Shown one piece after another: positions 11,250 through 22,150 of a stretch of DNA of 64,000 bases. Both the position numbers and the translations under genes were made by a program. Numbering within the stretch: position 1 is the stretch's first letter; each line of letters opens with the position of its first letter. The stretch is from Tenodera sinensis. Lineage: Eukaryota > Arthropoda > Insecta > Mantodea > Mantidae. The notes beneath the pieces were generated by a model. That model did not search any database. It was not told the DNA's origin and saw only the letters and a program-made list of their open reading frames with translations. The stretch covers positions 95,090,176 to 95,154,175 of the forward strand of contig CM060963.1 in NCBI GenBank assembly GCA_030765045.1, written 5' to 3'.

Positions 11250-12290
11250 TGAACTTTGTGACTCCAAGACACTAAAATTTCAAATCCCAGCAATGTTTGT
11301 GGATATCTTTTGCCGTTTTCATACTGATACAAATGAATTGTCTTCTATTAACCCTCCGTTAGGCGAGCGCCCTGGTAGAACACCATTAGTCACGCTGGGC
11401 CTAGTAGATCCTCGCTGTGTTTTTGTACTTGCATTTATTTTTCTTAATTGTATTTTGCCTTCATTCCCATGTTAAGCTTCATTTAGCTTAAATATAAGGG
11501 ATTTTTATTAAATCATGTGATTCATACAAATTGTCATACACGTGTAAGGTGTCATCGTGAAGTAGAACATGCTCTTCTAAATTCTTGGGATTTTATAAAT
11601 CACACCTTTTACTCTTGTTTGTGAGAAGTAGTAACACACTCTTGCAATGACAAAGCAATATTGCACAACTAGCGAGGGAAACACATTGTTAGTAATATGC
11701 AATGAGAGTAGATGTACAGGTTCTGGTTGACCTGTGTGCAAGGTAACTGGCGATTAGTTCTTGGAGCTAAAGAAATTAACAGATAAGGTTGCCGCCCCAC
11801 CAAACAGTAGAGTAACGTGTAATATTAGATGTTCTAGTCAGGCGGTTGCATATGTGCATTCCTTCGAAAACTAGAACGTTTAAATGAACCTAGGAGTCTC
11901 CCAGGTTCTTAGTGAACGTTACGTGGGGTTACAACTAGGTTCTTTGACATTGAAGTTTTACATGTTGTGTCAAAATGTCAATGCGACAAATCCCATTCCT
12001 TACACCAGTGTGGCAAAATGACAAAGACAAGTAACTTTTCTGTTACTTCATTTCTCTTCTAAAACTGAAGAACAAAACAGTTCTGTTTTACCGTTAACGC
12101 AGTCTACAGCTCTTGTGACCTTGCGACACAGGTGTTCTGCCCTCTCGTAGCCTTGACGCATACTTTTCTGTCTTTCAGTTCTCTCTGTAGATGGCTCCGA
12201 CGATCACACTCCCTAAAACTGCTTCATACAAAAAAAAATCCGATCAATGTCACAAACCTATCTCTGACGACTGACACATATTTTCTCTCT
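11250..12290. other. no recognisable feature
   Basis: A+T-rich spacer; nothing shared with other parts of the window was recognised. Confidence 0.4.
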
Positions 12291-12292
12291 GC

Positions 12293-12297
12293 ACACA

Positions 12298-12344
<47 letters not shown>

Positions 12345-12356
12345 ACACACACCACG
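12293..12356 (+). repeat. (CA)n microsatellite
   Basis: About 60 bp of CA repeats. Confidence 0.95.
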
Positions 12357-12670
12357 CACACACTTCCAACAGTTGTCTTGTTCAACATAAAACAACTGAC
12401 GTAGCACGGAGTTTCCTCAAAATTCACCTTTTCTCTAATCTTTCATACATAAGCCGGCAGCTTCGAGAACACTGAAAATCTTTAATTTGTTACGCTCATT
12501 GTCGTTGGTAACGTATGTACAAGCTGCGTAGTAGGTCAGGTAGCTGGACCTTGTATCTTTGATATGCGGCGGCCAACTGGCGCCACAATATTATTCAGCC
12601 AACAATAAATTTATTGTGAATACTTAATGAGTAGCATGGGATATAAGGTATAAATGGAGGAGGATAATTC

Positions 12671-13048
12671 GTGCACTGCAATCTATGGGAGATCTATTCT
12701 GCAAAGAGAAGGAATGAAGTGAAGAAACTACTGAAGGCTATTGGTCGCAGACGTAGAGGTTCAAGACACGTGGAAGTCCTGCTCAAAGATCCGACCCTGG
12801 AGCTGTCCAGAGAAGACGATGAACGACCCGTCCAAACTAGTAAGCCGATAGTGTCCTCTTTCCTTGGAGCAAGCATGCACACTTTCTGTCCGCCATACAC
12901 TACGAGATATAGCACACCTGAAATACAAAAAGGAAACGAAATCATGGTAAAAGAAAAACCACCCCTAGCGTTCCACTACGACCTCGAAAAACCCAAGAGC
13001 AGAGTGAGCGGTGGACTGAAATCGAACCCGGGGACTCCCGAATGTTAG
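12671..13048 (+). other. 125-codon open frame, no recognised product, probably not a gene
   Basis: Begins MHCNLWEIYSAKRRNEVKK and contains a basic patch IGRRRRGSR. No domain is recognisable. Its last third runs through the antisense of a tRNA-like SINE head (12930-13075), which argues that the open frame is fortuitous. The front part (12671-12930) is less A+T-rich than its surroundings and could be a relic of an exon or transposon gene; no splice sites of good quality flank it. Confidence 0.2.
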
Positions 13049-13560
13049 CCTCCCAAGTTACCGCGTAGCTTCAGTTAAGTTTTCATCCTCGACCTATAGA
13101 AGATTTTTTGCGCCTATACCCCTGCGTCCGCGCCCACGGTAGGGAGAGGTGAGGTGAGAGGATACTAAGGGTGGCCGGATCTGAAGAGAAACGATAGAAA
13201 CAGAGGTCCCTAACAACTACAAATTGAAAAATCCCTGGGGGGGGGGGGGGGCTCGTGCAACCGGCTACCCTCTCCCCTGGGGACCTCAGGAACCGACTCA
13301 TCTGAAGGACGAGTACTTGTAAGGAGCAAATTTCCTGCCCAATACTTAGAATCCTAAAATAACCAATCAAGATAAAGGGTGAAGCGAAATGAGATGTGAG
13401 AAAAAACAGAGATAGGAAAGTCTGATACAAGTATTCTTCCCAGCATTCTTCCAGTCAACCGGGGAAGGCCAGGAAGGTCAGACAGGAATTGCACCCACCA
13501 TCTCTCTAGTGCAGGACACAGAAGCTAACGCCTGAGCCATTCCACTCGAACTCGGTAGCT
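12930..13560 (-). mobile_element. two adjacent tRNA-headed SINEs, minus strand
   Basis: Downstream head (13555 toward 13440): GGAATGGCTCAGGCGTTAGC, then a diverged box B and AGAATGCTGGGAAG, resembling SINE-E; a G+C-rich body with a 14-G run (plus strand about 13238) follows. Second head (about 13075 toward 12985): GCTACGCGGTAACTTGGGAG and box B GGGTTCGATTTC. Confidence 0.5.
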
Positions 13561-14812
13561 TAGAGTTTTACTTCATGTGTATTATTTTCCAGTTTTCTCT
13601 CACTCCTATTGATATAAATGGACTTTTAAGTGTAATGTGGTTTTAACTCCCAATATTTCCAAATTACACATTTTTTCCATGTCTAACTACTTAACAGTAA
13701 ATGTGTATATCTATTATGCGTTAGATTTCGCATAACAATGTACTACTGTTTCGTAAAAGAAAGGTACAGGCACAGGAATTTCTAAGCACTTAAAGCCAGC
13801 GCGAAATAATGTAAGTTGAAGTGTTCCTGCACTTTCAGCAGGAATGACGCAGGTAACAAACCACACCCACAGTCTGTTAGCACTCACCAGGTCGTGTTTA
13901 CCTGCCTGTCGCTGACCCATTGTTTAATTCTTGGTGTATAAATGTGCTTTGAGTGTAGATATTATCGCAGTGGCCATGCCTCAGAGAAGGATTAAATGAC
14001 AGCTACAAGCGGCTTCGTAAGCGCCGGACGGTATGCTACACGCGACAATGGGTGGCTCACAAATACGCCTGGTAAATAGTTCTAGAAGCTGCTGGAATTG
14101 GTTTACGATAGAAGTCGAGAAATCTCGCTGGTAGTTCAGAGACACTAAGCAGATAGACAGTTGTGAATGAGGTTCAGTTGTTTGGGAGAAGCTGGTGTTA
14201 CAGTGGCAGTGTCAGGTTTACGATTCAACAGAATATCTGTGAGTTGCAAGGTGACAAATTGTCAATTGTGATTCAGTTTTAGAAGAAATAAAGTGACACA
14301 AAAAGAAACCGAACTTGTCTTTTCTCACACTATTGTGAAGCCAATAGCTTAGGGATTCTTGTGCCTGGTAATTACCTTGCTCTCATGCTAACAGTACCAG
14401 CCCTTAGCGTAGGGGAGATTAACAGAAAGTTAAAGATCGAGCTAGTTAGCCTTGCGGAACAGGCTAACATACCGAAGATCAAAGTTGGCTCCCAACTTGA
14501 CGCACCGAGAAGGAACAATTGCTATCGTTAGTAACGTTGCGAAACAGGAGACCAAATTGGTATTATTTCATTGACAATAGATTTATATGCTCTCGTTATA
14601 ACCAATAAGGGTCTGTTACACTTATGCTTTTCCGAAGACACCTCCGGCGGTTCTGGAGAAACCCATCAAAGTTGCTGAATGCTATATGCCGGAGTATGTA
14701 ATATTATATCGTAAAACTGTTATCGTAAAACTGCAATTCTGCAGGCTATCGTCGACTTCCTCCGCCAGCGTGAAACGAAATTGAACGTCTGTTCTGAATT
14801 ATAATTTTCACG
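13560..14812. other. no confirmed feature
   Basis: AATAAAGTGACAC near 14286 followed by a 48-codon open frame (14385-14531) that reads VGEINRKLKIELVSLAEQAN would suit the LTR/leader/gag start of a retrotransposon, but no partner LTR or gag body is visible. Confidence 0.3.
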
Positions 14813-14814
14813 CA

Positions 14815-14978
14815 AGCGCCGAGCGAAATGACTCCGCAATAGTGTCATTCTGGAAGTCCCAGACTCAACTCCAGTTTGATCTGCCACTCTAAGCATGCGC
14901 TTTTTTCGCGGTTAACCTGTTTGGTAGATGAATCCTCTTGTACGCGACGCAAATTTTCTTGTTCGCCATTTTCATTCA
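14815..14978 (+). mobile_element. SINE-E-type head, degraded
   Basis: GCCGAGCGAAATGACTCCGC matches the box-A region of 16310 (GAGCGATATGACTCCGCGG); box B is decayed to GACTCAACTCC. Confidence 0.45.
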
Positions 14979-14984
14979 GGGTCC

Positions 14985-15850
14985 AAGTGAGATGGCATTA
15001 CAGTTTGCAGCAATACGTCGAGGCGTCGAACCTTTCAGGTGTTGGAGTCGTTCTGGAAGTATATGGACCCATGTATCTTGCAGTACTACCCTGCGTTGTT
15101 CTTGTGCAGTTGGTGCTGTGTTCATAGAGCGTACAGCAGTATCGATATCATCCCATAAATGCTCGGTTGGAATTCAGATCGGGTGATCTATAATGCCAAA
15201 GCATGGTTTAAATTCACTGGAGTGCTTATGAAACTACCTGCGTAACAACAAAGAGTGGTGACATGTCGCATAGTCCTGTTGAAATATGACCTCTCCATCA
15301 GGGTACTCTAATGCCAAAAAGGGATCCAGATAGTCTGAAACAATGTCCGCATTTGTCATTGATCCCTGCAGCCGGATTCATTGAACAATACCGCACACCA
15401 CCACTGTTCCATGGACCATTGCTGATGTTCGCGTGCCCACACACGCCGTTGAGCTCTGTGGCGAGGTATCAGCAAAGGGACATGAGTTTGTCGTCGGCTG
15501 CTGAAATCTAGGCAGTGCTCTCCGTTCAGTCCTGATGGAAATGGCTTCCTGACTCTCAACATTCAACTGGGCAGTGATCTGACTCAGTAGCCCTTCGAGT
15601 ACTCGTATGGTTCTACTGAGGTGACGTGATATCCGATCAGATATCGCGTCTGCGCTTGTACCATAAACCGATCTAGCCTCAACACTTACAGCGCATACTA
15701 CGTGCGTGAGCCCGCGAATATCAGCAATGGTCCATGGAATAGTGGTGGGGTGCGTTATGGTCCAGTGAATCCCTGTACCAGTTGCATCGAGCTGATGGGC
15801 ACGTGAGAGTGTGGCTTATGCCCCATGCATATTGGAGCCATACACGATAC
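14985..15850 (-). pseudogene. decayed Tc1/mariner-type transposase
   Basis: Minus strand, 5' to 3': PLLIPRHRAQRRVWAREHQQ (the 'L...HR..RL.WA..H..W' linker to the DDE domain), WSMEQWWCAVLFNESGC (the 'V.FSDES' first-aspartate block, here frameshifted/altered), GSMTNADIVSDYLDPFLALE, VIFQQDYATCHHS (the 'FQQDNAPCH' second-aspartate block, N changed to Y), and, after lesions, EHLWDDIDTAVRSMN and DTWVHILPERLQHLKG (third acidic region and C-term). The proline-rich 'WP..SPDLNPIE' block is broken (IIDHPI, stop, IPTEHLWDD). Stops and frameshifts make it non-functional. The N-terminal HTH part beyond about 15740 is not recognisable. Order and spacing are those of a Tc1-family transposase of about 340 residues. 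Confidence 0.8.
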
Positions 15851-15929
15851 ATTTTATAATTCGATTACTCCGTTTATTTTATCGTAAATAATGGTGATAA
15901 ATAGAAGAAATGCTAGATTATGCAGTTAC

Positions 15930-16200
15930 CGAGAAAGGTGGCGCCGGTTAACGTGCTGGTCGCAGGTTCGATCCCCGTCGACCACACGCTGGTGTTTTCG
16001 TAATTTACTCTTGTCACGTAGGCGAATGCTACGTTAAATTTCGCTCTCTTCTTTCAGATTGCTTCTTGGCTCATGTTGTAGATAGTGCCGGACAGATGGC
16101 AAGTATGTATGCGCACTGTAAAGAATATCCTTGGTCACTGAAGATCTGCTAGGTCACTTCTTCGCGCTGGTTAGAAATGCCGGGATCTCCCGCACGTGTC
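15930..16200 (+). mobile_element. SINE-E copy
   Basis: Head GAAAGGTGGCGCCGGTTAAC, box B AGGTTCGATCCCC, then ACGTAGGCGAATGCTACG, the family-E body block. Confidence 0.6.
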
Positions 16201-16309
16201 TTTACCCTGTCTACCTGTAGCCTATACCTTCCACCTGGGGTATGTTAGCCACAGCAGGACTGCGTAGTTATACCTGCCGCTGTCTACCTTTGTCCAGTTA
16301 CCAGTTAGA

Positions 16310-16470
16310 TTCTGATTTATCGAGCGATATGACTCCGCGGTAACTTGTGAGACTGGCATTTGGGAGGTCATGGGTTTGATGCCCGCGGCGGACCTTGTTG
16401 ACCCGTGTTTTATTCGGGGTTTCCTCTGATCACCAGGCGAATGCTGGGAAGAATAATTACATACTCCAAT
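16310..16470 (+). mobile_element. SINE-E copy
   Basis: Head CGAGCGATATGACTCCGCGG, box B GGGTTTGATGCCC, body CACCAGGCGAATGCTGGGAAG is shared with 7800 (-), 13450 (-) and 19885 (+). Confidence 0.65.
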
Positions 16471-17035
16471 AACCTTCATTATATATTTACTTGTAGATAT
16501 AATAAAATGCATAGGCTATAGTGGCGTCAGATTTTTAAAAGGCGAACAGTGCTTCTTTCATGACAACGAACACTGAAAAAATATGTGTTTGAGACTCAAG
16601 CCAATAACAAATAAATAAAATTTCGGAAATGGATAATGCAAAATGCATGACATAAATTGCATGCTTGTATTTGCCTGTCTCTTACGGTTTACCAATTATA
16701 TCAGTGGTTTTCAGCCCTTTTGAGCCTGAGCACATTCTTTTCACAGCTCACCTATGGAATGCCCACTAAAACTAAATAATTTGACATTTTGTCTAAGAAT
16801 CTGTGAAAAGAATACACTAACCAAAGCACCAGAAGGAAAGCAAAATACATGTTCACTTAAATTGCATTGAGAAAAACATTGTATTGAGTTATACAAAACA
16901 CAGCAGATAATGTTCTCTGTAATATTCTTGAAAATTAACAGCTAAAATAAAGTGCAGAGGAAAATTATAAAAAATTCAAACTGATATGAATAAATATCAC
17001 TTTACCACAAACTTTCAACATTGTAAAATCATTAA
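16470..17035. other. no recognisable feature
   Basis: A+T-rich spacer. Confidence 0.4.
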
Positions 17036-17039
17036 TTAA

Positions 17040-17310
17040 AATGGAGGATTTATTTTTTTAACTTGTGTCATATCCTTCAGAGATAGTGAACTAAAAGACA
17101 AGTTTCGTTTTCAACCAAACTTTTTGTCTTTGAGTTATTCTGTTATACACAGAAGGAGAGCGAGACAGAGATAGAGAGAGAGAGTTTTACTAAAAATATT
17201 TATTTTGGATTCAGGGAGCTTCAAAATATGTATTTCGGGTGGAAATCTCAATATCGAATTTGTGGACAATGCAGTACCTTCTCTGTCCACGAGACACGTG
17301 CTGAGAAAGC
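17040..17310 (-). repeat. R1 dispersed repeat, 5' part
   Basis: Minus strand GCTTTCTCAGCACG, TCGATATTGAGATTTCCACC, CTCCCTGAATCCAAAATAAA, a CT/GA tract and CAAAAAGTTTGGTTGAAAAC match the first third of R1. Confidence 0.75.
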
Positions 17311-17439
17311 AAAAGGAAGGGAAAAAAGAGGTTTGATTTATGTATATGTATAATGATTCTCTTATTCAAATGTGTTCGTATGCATGACAAACACAGGGTG
17401 ACACTGATGTTTTTAATGTTTGTGTTCCGGAAGCAGGTT

Positions 17440-18200
17440 CAAGCACATTTACTTCAAACTCCCTGCATTGCCTCTGCGTGGTCAATGTGTCGGCTTGTAA
17501 ATCTAGAGCAGCGAACGTTTGCGAAAGAACGGAGGATGGATTTACCTCCTTCCACTTTATACGGAGAGTACCACTCTTTTAACACTCAATTGTGTTGCAG
17601 TAACGGTTTGGTCATATGTACGTTGCGTTTGATTTACCAAAGCACTTTCAAATCTTATGCCATAAACATCTGTTCTACTTACGTTTAAGAAATTTATCAA
17701 TATTTGGCGACAAAGTTGAAGTGTGTAACCTTAAAAGATACACCAAGTGATCGTCGCATAACCTATTGCGATAGACTTTTAATATAGCTCTATTTGTTCG
17801 AAAATATATGTAGAACTATACTCTCTTATGCACACTATTTTTGCAAATGCTTATTTCTCTACCTAGTACATTTTAATCGACGTAAGCATTTTCAGAAATC
17901 ATCTTATTGCTAATAATAGGGGAATATGGAAATACAGTAGGCTTTAAGTGAGTCACATGTGTTAAGAGTTGGTTGCTATGCAATACCTTCATAAGATAAC
18001 ATATTCCTATTTGAGAAAAGTATAGTGTTGACGAATTCAAACAAATAATAATGAATATCTCGGAAATGGTTCGCTGAAAATAAAAAATAAGTATTTGACC
18101 ATAAATTGTGTCTTTTAACGAGATTCACACTTTTTTATTTAGTAAGCCTTTGTCTATCTCTTACTGTTTGCCATTTATGCAAAAATCATCCAGAATGAAG
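17440..18200 (-). repeat. R1 dispersed repeat, 3' two-thirds plus extra module
   Basis: Minus strand: GCATAAATGGCAAACAGTAA, GCGAACCATTTCCGAGATAT, CTTAAAGCCTACTGTATTTC, CATTTTAATCGACG region, then about 400 bp (17440-17870) shared with 9710-10010, for example GCGACAAAGTTGAAGTGTG and GCGTTTGATTTACC in plus orientation. Confidence 0.75.
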
Positions 18201-19125
18201 AGGTCTTCTGAGGACATTTCCACAAAATTCAAGTTATGACCTAGTAACTGCCATGGAATCACCTGTTTGTGTCCGTCACTAATACTGACTTTCTGAGTAA
18301 CGCTTCACGCCATAGGCAGATTCACCCTCCGACTGAAAGAGAAGGTGGGGAATAGCAGCTAATTACGTAAGCGTCTCCAAATAGTCTAGATTGGGCATCG
18401 TTGATGTAGATATTCTATGTGCGATTCTCTCTTGAGCTAAGCGTGCGTTTTGTTTAATTAGAATCGTTCCTTACTCTCTGCAGAGTTTTGTGTGACATCG
18501 AAATGCTACAAGGTAACACTACAAGTTACAAGTTAGTATTAAAGCAAAAAGCGTCAGCTCTAATAACATTGAAGTTATTATTTGTATTTTCCTTTCTTGC
18601 TGTAGGCATTGATTATATATCTGCAAGGAAACTAAACTCTGCATCAAAATTGCGCCTTTTATCACGGCTGAATTAACACATCAGTTACAGAGCCTAGAGG
18701 TGGTTGTTTCAGTTTATTTTCGTTATGTTTTATTGTTGTACAGGCAACTGTGGCAACGTAAGAAAATACAGAAATATATTCACTAGGCAACTATGCTTAT
18801 TTTCAAACTATCACTTCTCTGAATTTAACAATCGATATGGCAATGCGTGGCGATATTCCAGGAGTGAGTGATTTGGTTACATTTTAATTATTATGTTTAA
18901 TTAACAAGTGTTAAATAATTAAAGTCGGCATGTGAAGGAAATTAAGTTAAAACACATCGAAAGTAGTTTCTCTTCCAGAGTTTATATTAGAGAAATACAG
19001 CGCATCTTTAGAGTTCATGGTGCCTATATAAGCCAACATATTCCTATAAAGGTTTAAATAACAAATAGAGGCAAATTGTGCACATGTTGATCTGAATACC
19101 TTTAAATTAAGTATCTAACACTACA
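18200..19125. other. no recognisable feature
   Basis: A+T-rich; small open frame at 18488-18676 without motif. Confidence 0.4.
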
Positions 19126-19129
19126 CTCA

Positions 19130-19778
19130 TACATTTTTATTTTATTAATTTCTCTACTATGTACTTAGAATAAATAAAAGAAGAAGTGTATTCCACCTAA
19201 AAATTCGATACCGAGGTTGCACTAGAAATACATCTATAAAGAATGTGACATGTAATTTTTCAAGAAAATGTACCCACCCCTAATTACCATTTTTCGACAA
19301 TTTTCGTTTTCTCAAAAGAGACACAAACAATTTTGATTACAATACCACATGTTTTAACGTATTTTCATGACAAGAGGTGCGCTTAAGTAGAACTCTCTGG
19401 GAATAGACCAAGTCCTCTTCATTCTAAGTTTAGCACAACTGATACACCGTGGCAAGAAAAAATTTAGCTACAAAAAATTATAGATCTCATTAAAGTACAT
19501 ATACAATTTAAAATACTCTTTTTTGTGACGTTAGCTATTTCCGAGATATTCCTTGTTATAGGTGTGAATTTTCCAATCCTTATTCTTTTCTCAAACGGAA
19601 GTCGTTATTCCTCCCATCCCTGGACATGGAAAGAGAACGGAATATCAAAGCCATCTTCAAAAGATTTGACAATCGCTTAAGCATACTATCCCTATTCCCA
19701 TTGTACCTACAAGGAAATATGTAATGATACCATTTCTACAAATGATTATCTGAATTGACATGAAGTAGATGGAAGAAT
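19130..19778 (+). repeat. R1 dispersed repeat
   Basis: Starts near TTTCTCTACTATG; has GTGTATTCCACCTAAAAATTCG, AGCTATTTCCGAGATATTCC, TTTGACAATCGCTTAAGC, TTGTACCTACAAGGAAAT and ATGAAGTAGATGGAAGAAT. The usual 3' end is replaced by an inserted SINE at 19779. Confidence 0.75.
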
Positions 19779-19975
19779 AATTGAGCGAGATGGCTCCACA
19801 GTAACATGTGATGCTCTCGTTCGGAGGGTCGTGGGTTCGATTCTTCGTGACTCATGATTTGTTTTTCGGAGGTTTTCCGGGTCGTCAGGCGAATGCTTCG
19901 AAGGATATTTACTTCTTCTGATTACCCTCCCCGTATGGAGGACTTCACCCGCTAGGACTTACAAGCCTGTAATTA
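19779..19975 (+). mobile_element. SINE-E copy nested in R1
   Basis: Head TTGAGCGAGATGGCTCCACA, box B GTGGGTTCGATTC, body GGTTTTCCGGGTCGTCAGGC then GAATGCTTCGAAGG. It lies where the R1 3' end should continue. Confidence 0.7.
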
Positions 19976-20262
19976 AGGTCATATCCCTGTCGGGAAACAG
20001 AAGAACCTATGGACCGGACAGAAGCAGGTGATCAGCCCAGCACCAGTGAGAGTGAGAAAGAGGATGATATGAAATACAAGCAAAATGAATGATTGGAAAG
20101 GTGATGATGAAGCAGTTGGTGACATGAGTGGCAGGGGAAACCGGAGAAAACCCACCCTGATGCCGTTTCGTCCACCATGAATTTCACATGTGGGTCCCTG
20201 GGATCGAACCCGGACCTCCTCGATGATAGGCGAACAGTAAGGATATTTACACACCTCGATTT
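19975..20262 (-). mobile_element. SINE-D copy 2
   Basis: Minus strand box B GGGTTCGATCCCAGGGACCC, then GGTTTTCTCCGGTTTCCCCT, CACCAACTGCTTCATCATCA and CACTGGTGCTGGGCTGATCAC. Confidence 0.7.
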
Positions 20263-20264
20263 TC

Positions 20265-21360
20265 CTGTCCTTTCATTTCATTTGATACATCATTTCCATC
20301 TTAGTTCAAAACAAAATAGTTTTTAAATTCTGTTATTTGAAATTTATATTTTTTAAAGCTTTATATAGCCATGAAAATTAATAAATCAAAAACTACTCAA
20401 AAGAAAAGCATTTATGTGATAAACTTAACTGCTTAGGTTTTGGGAATCTACATGGCAAATTTAAAACGAGTTGAATGAAAACTGTATCGTGTGAAACATT
20501 CTCAAAAAGTAAAATTAAACTGAAAAAATAATTTCCAAAAGCCTCAAACTTCAAAACGAAAAACATTTTAATCTAGACTTTTAACCTACATTATATAAAT
20601 ATAGTAGTTTAATTTATGGTTCCGAAGTTATTTTTAAAGTCATAGAATACAAATTACGAGAATTCTCTCATAAGCAATGAATAAAAAGCCTCAATGAATT
20701 GTGTCTATGATCTTAAATCTGAAAAGAATAGGTTGGTTTGTATCAGACCATCATTGTGAATTGATCTGAAAAGATATTAAAGAGTCCCTTTTTCATGAAA
20801 GTTGTCGTTAGTCGCTGTTTGCTTTTAAATATTTGATCTAACAACCCAAAGGGCTGCCTCCCCCAGAAGTTGCAATACGCAGGCTCTCTCTTTACCTAGT
20901 TGACGTTTTCCTTATCTACCTCTTCTTCTCTTGCTTTTACCATGTGTTGTAGAGGAAGAAATTATTTACGTCACGAGCTTTTATAGCGGACTAAGAATAC
21001 GGCTGGGATGTTGGAGAGTAGTGACTCGGATTAAATTAATCTCGGAGATTCAACACAGTTTGTAGTCTTGGGCCAACTGGATTATATTTCGATATTAGCT
21101 TGGGTCCGAATATTCTCTATAGTTAAAACAAATCAAGAAGAAAGAGAAAAAAGAAAATATTAATCTAGCCAATTCATACCGTCCCTCGCCTTTAAGGTTA
21201 TTCAAAAACAGCATGCTGTAAAATCGTCGATTGGTCTATTATCACAGATTTTCAGTACTTATTCTGTGCCTATAGTTTTATGTGTCTTATTAGTCATGAT
21301 AAATGTTTGTTACAATCGATAATACTAAAGTCAGCATTGTATCCCTGGTATTTTTGGGCC
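20265..21360. other. no recognisable feature
   Basis: A+T-rich spacer. Confidence 0.4.
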
Positions 21361-21363
21361 AAA

Positions 21364-21465
21364 ATGACGTTGTCAATGGGCCCTTAAACCCCACTCACTC
21401 ACTTACTCACTTGATCACTCACCCACTTGCTCGCTCACTCACTCACTCACTCAGTCACTCACCCC
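21364..21465 (+). repeat. ACTC-tailed dispersed repeat, copy 2
   Basis: ACGTTGTCAATGGGCCCTTA, AACCCC then a degenerate (ACTC)n tail of about 70 bp; core as at 5283. Confidence 0.7.
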
Positions 21466-21469
21466 TTGT

Positions 21470-21960
21470 TATTACTCAGGACACAAGGAAGAGAGCATTT
21501 CATGACAAAGAGTACCTACCACGAAAGTAACGGAAAATACAGAGCAGGAACAGCGAATACTCTGGAAATGGCTAATGTCATTAAAAATGTTACTTCACAT
21601 ACATTTAATTATATATGAATGTGGCTTATATAATAATTTCCTCTTTCTAGGTTATCATTATATAAAATTAAATAACAAAGACATAACTTAAACGTTTAAG
21701 TAAAACACCTCAGTATTTTGAAAAAGCTTTTTTTTTTTTTTCGTAAAACAAGACATTTAAGGTGCTAGTAATATTTTGAGAAACTTTGCCTTTCGTACTT
21801 AAAGTATACTGAGCTTAAGTATAAGTTTTTAGTTAAATATAAGGTTTTATGATTTATTAGCATTGTTAAAATATGGGTTTATAAATATACTTGTGAAACG
21901 AACTTAGGCAAAGAAGTCAAAGATTTTTGTCAACTGGAAACTAAAAAAAAAAAATATATT
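21470..21960. other. no recognisable feature
   Basis: A+T-rich with a T14 run near 21729. Confidence 0.4.
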
Positions 21961-21964
21961 TTGC

Positions 21965-22150
21965 TTGTTAACGTTAATTGCCAGGATCACATCAGTGCCG
22001 CCGGTGTGCTGGAGTTTCATCCCACAGGAATTATTTTACATGCTGGTAAATTTACTGACTTTAGCTTTCGCTTTTAAGCACACTTAAAAACCATCGTTCT
22101 GGGCCGGCTTTGAACACGTGATCTTGGAATCACTAAACTGAACCTACCAG
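21965..22150 (-). mobile_element. SINE-A copy, minus strand
   Basis: Plus strand GTTAACGTTAATTGCCAGGA, TCACATCAGTGCCGCCGGTG, TTACATGCTGGTAAATTTAC and TTTTAAGCACACTTAAAAAC are the reverse complement of the SINE-A 3' half; the head is worn. Confidence 0.75.

Noticed and set aside
14286..14531. LTR retrotransposon leader and gag start
   Set aside because: AATAAA and a 48-codon frame alone are not enough; no second LTR, primer-binding site or gag zinc knuckle was found.
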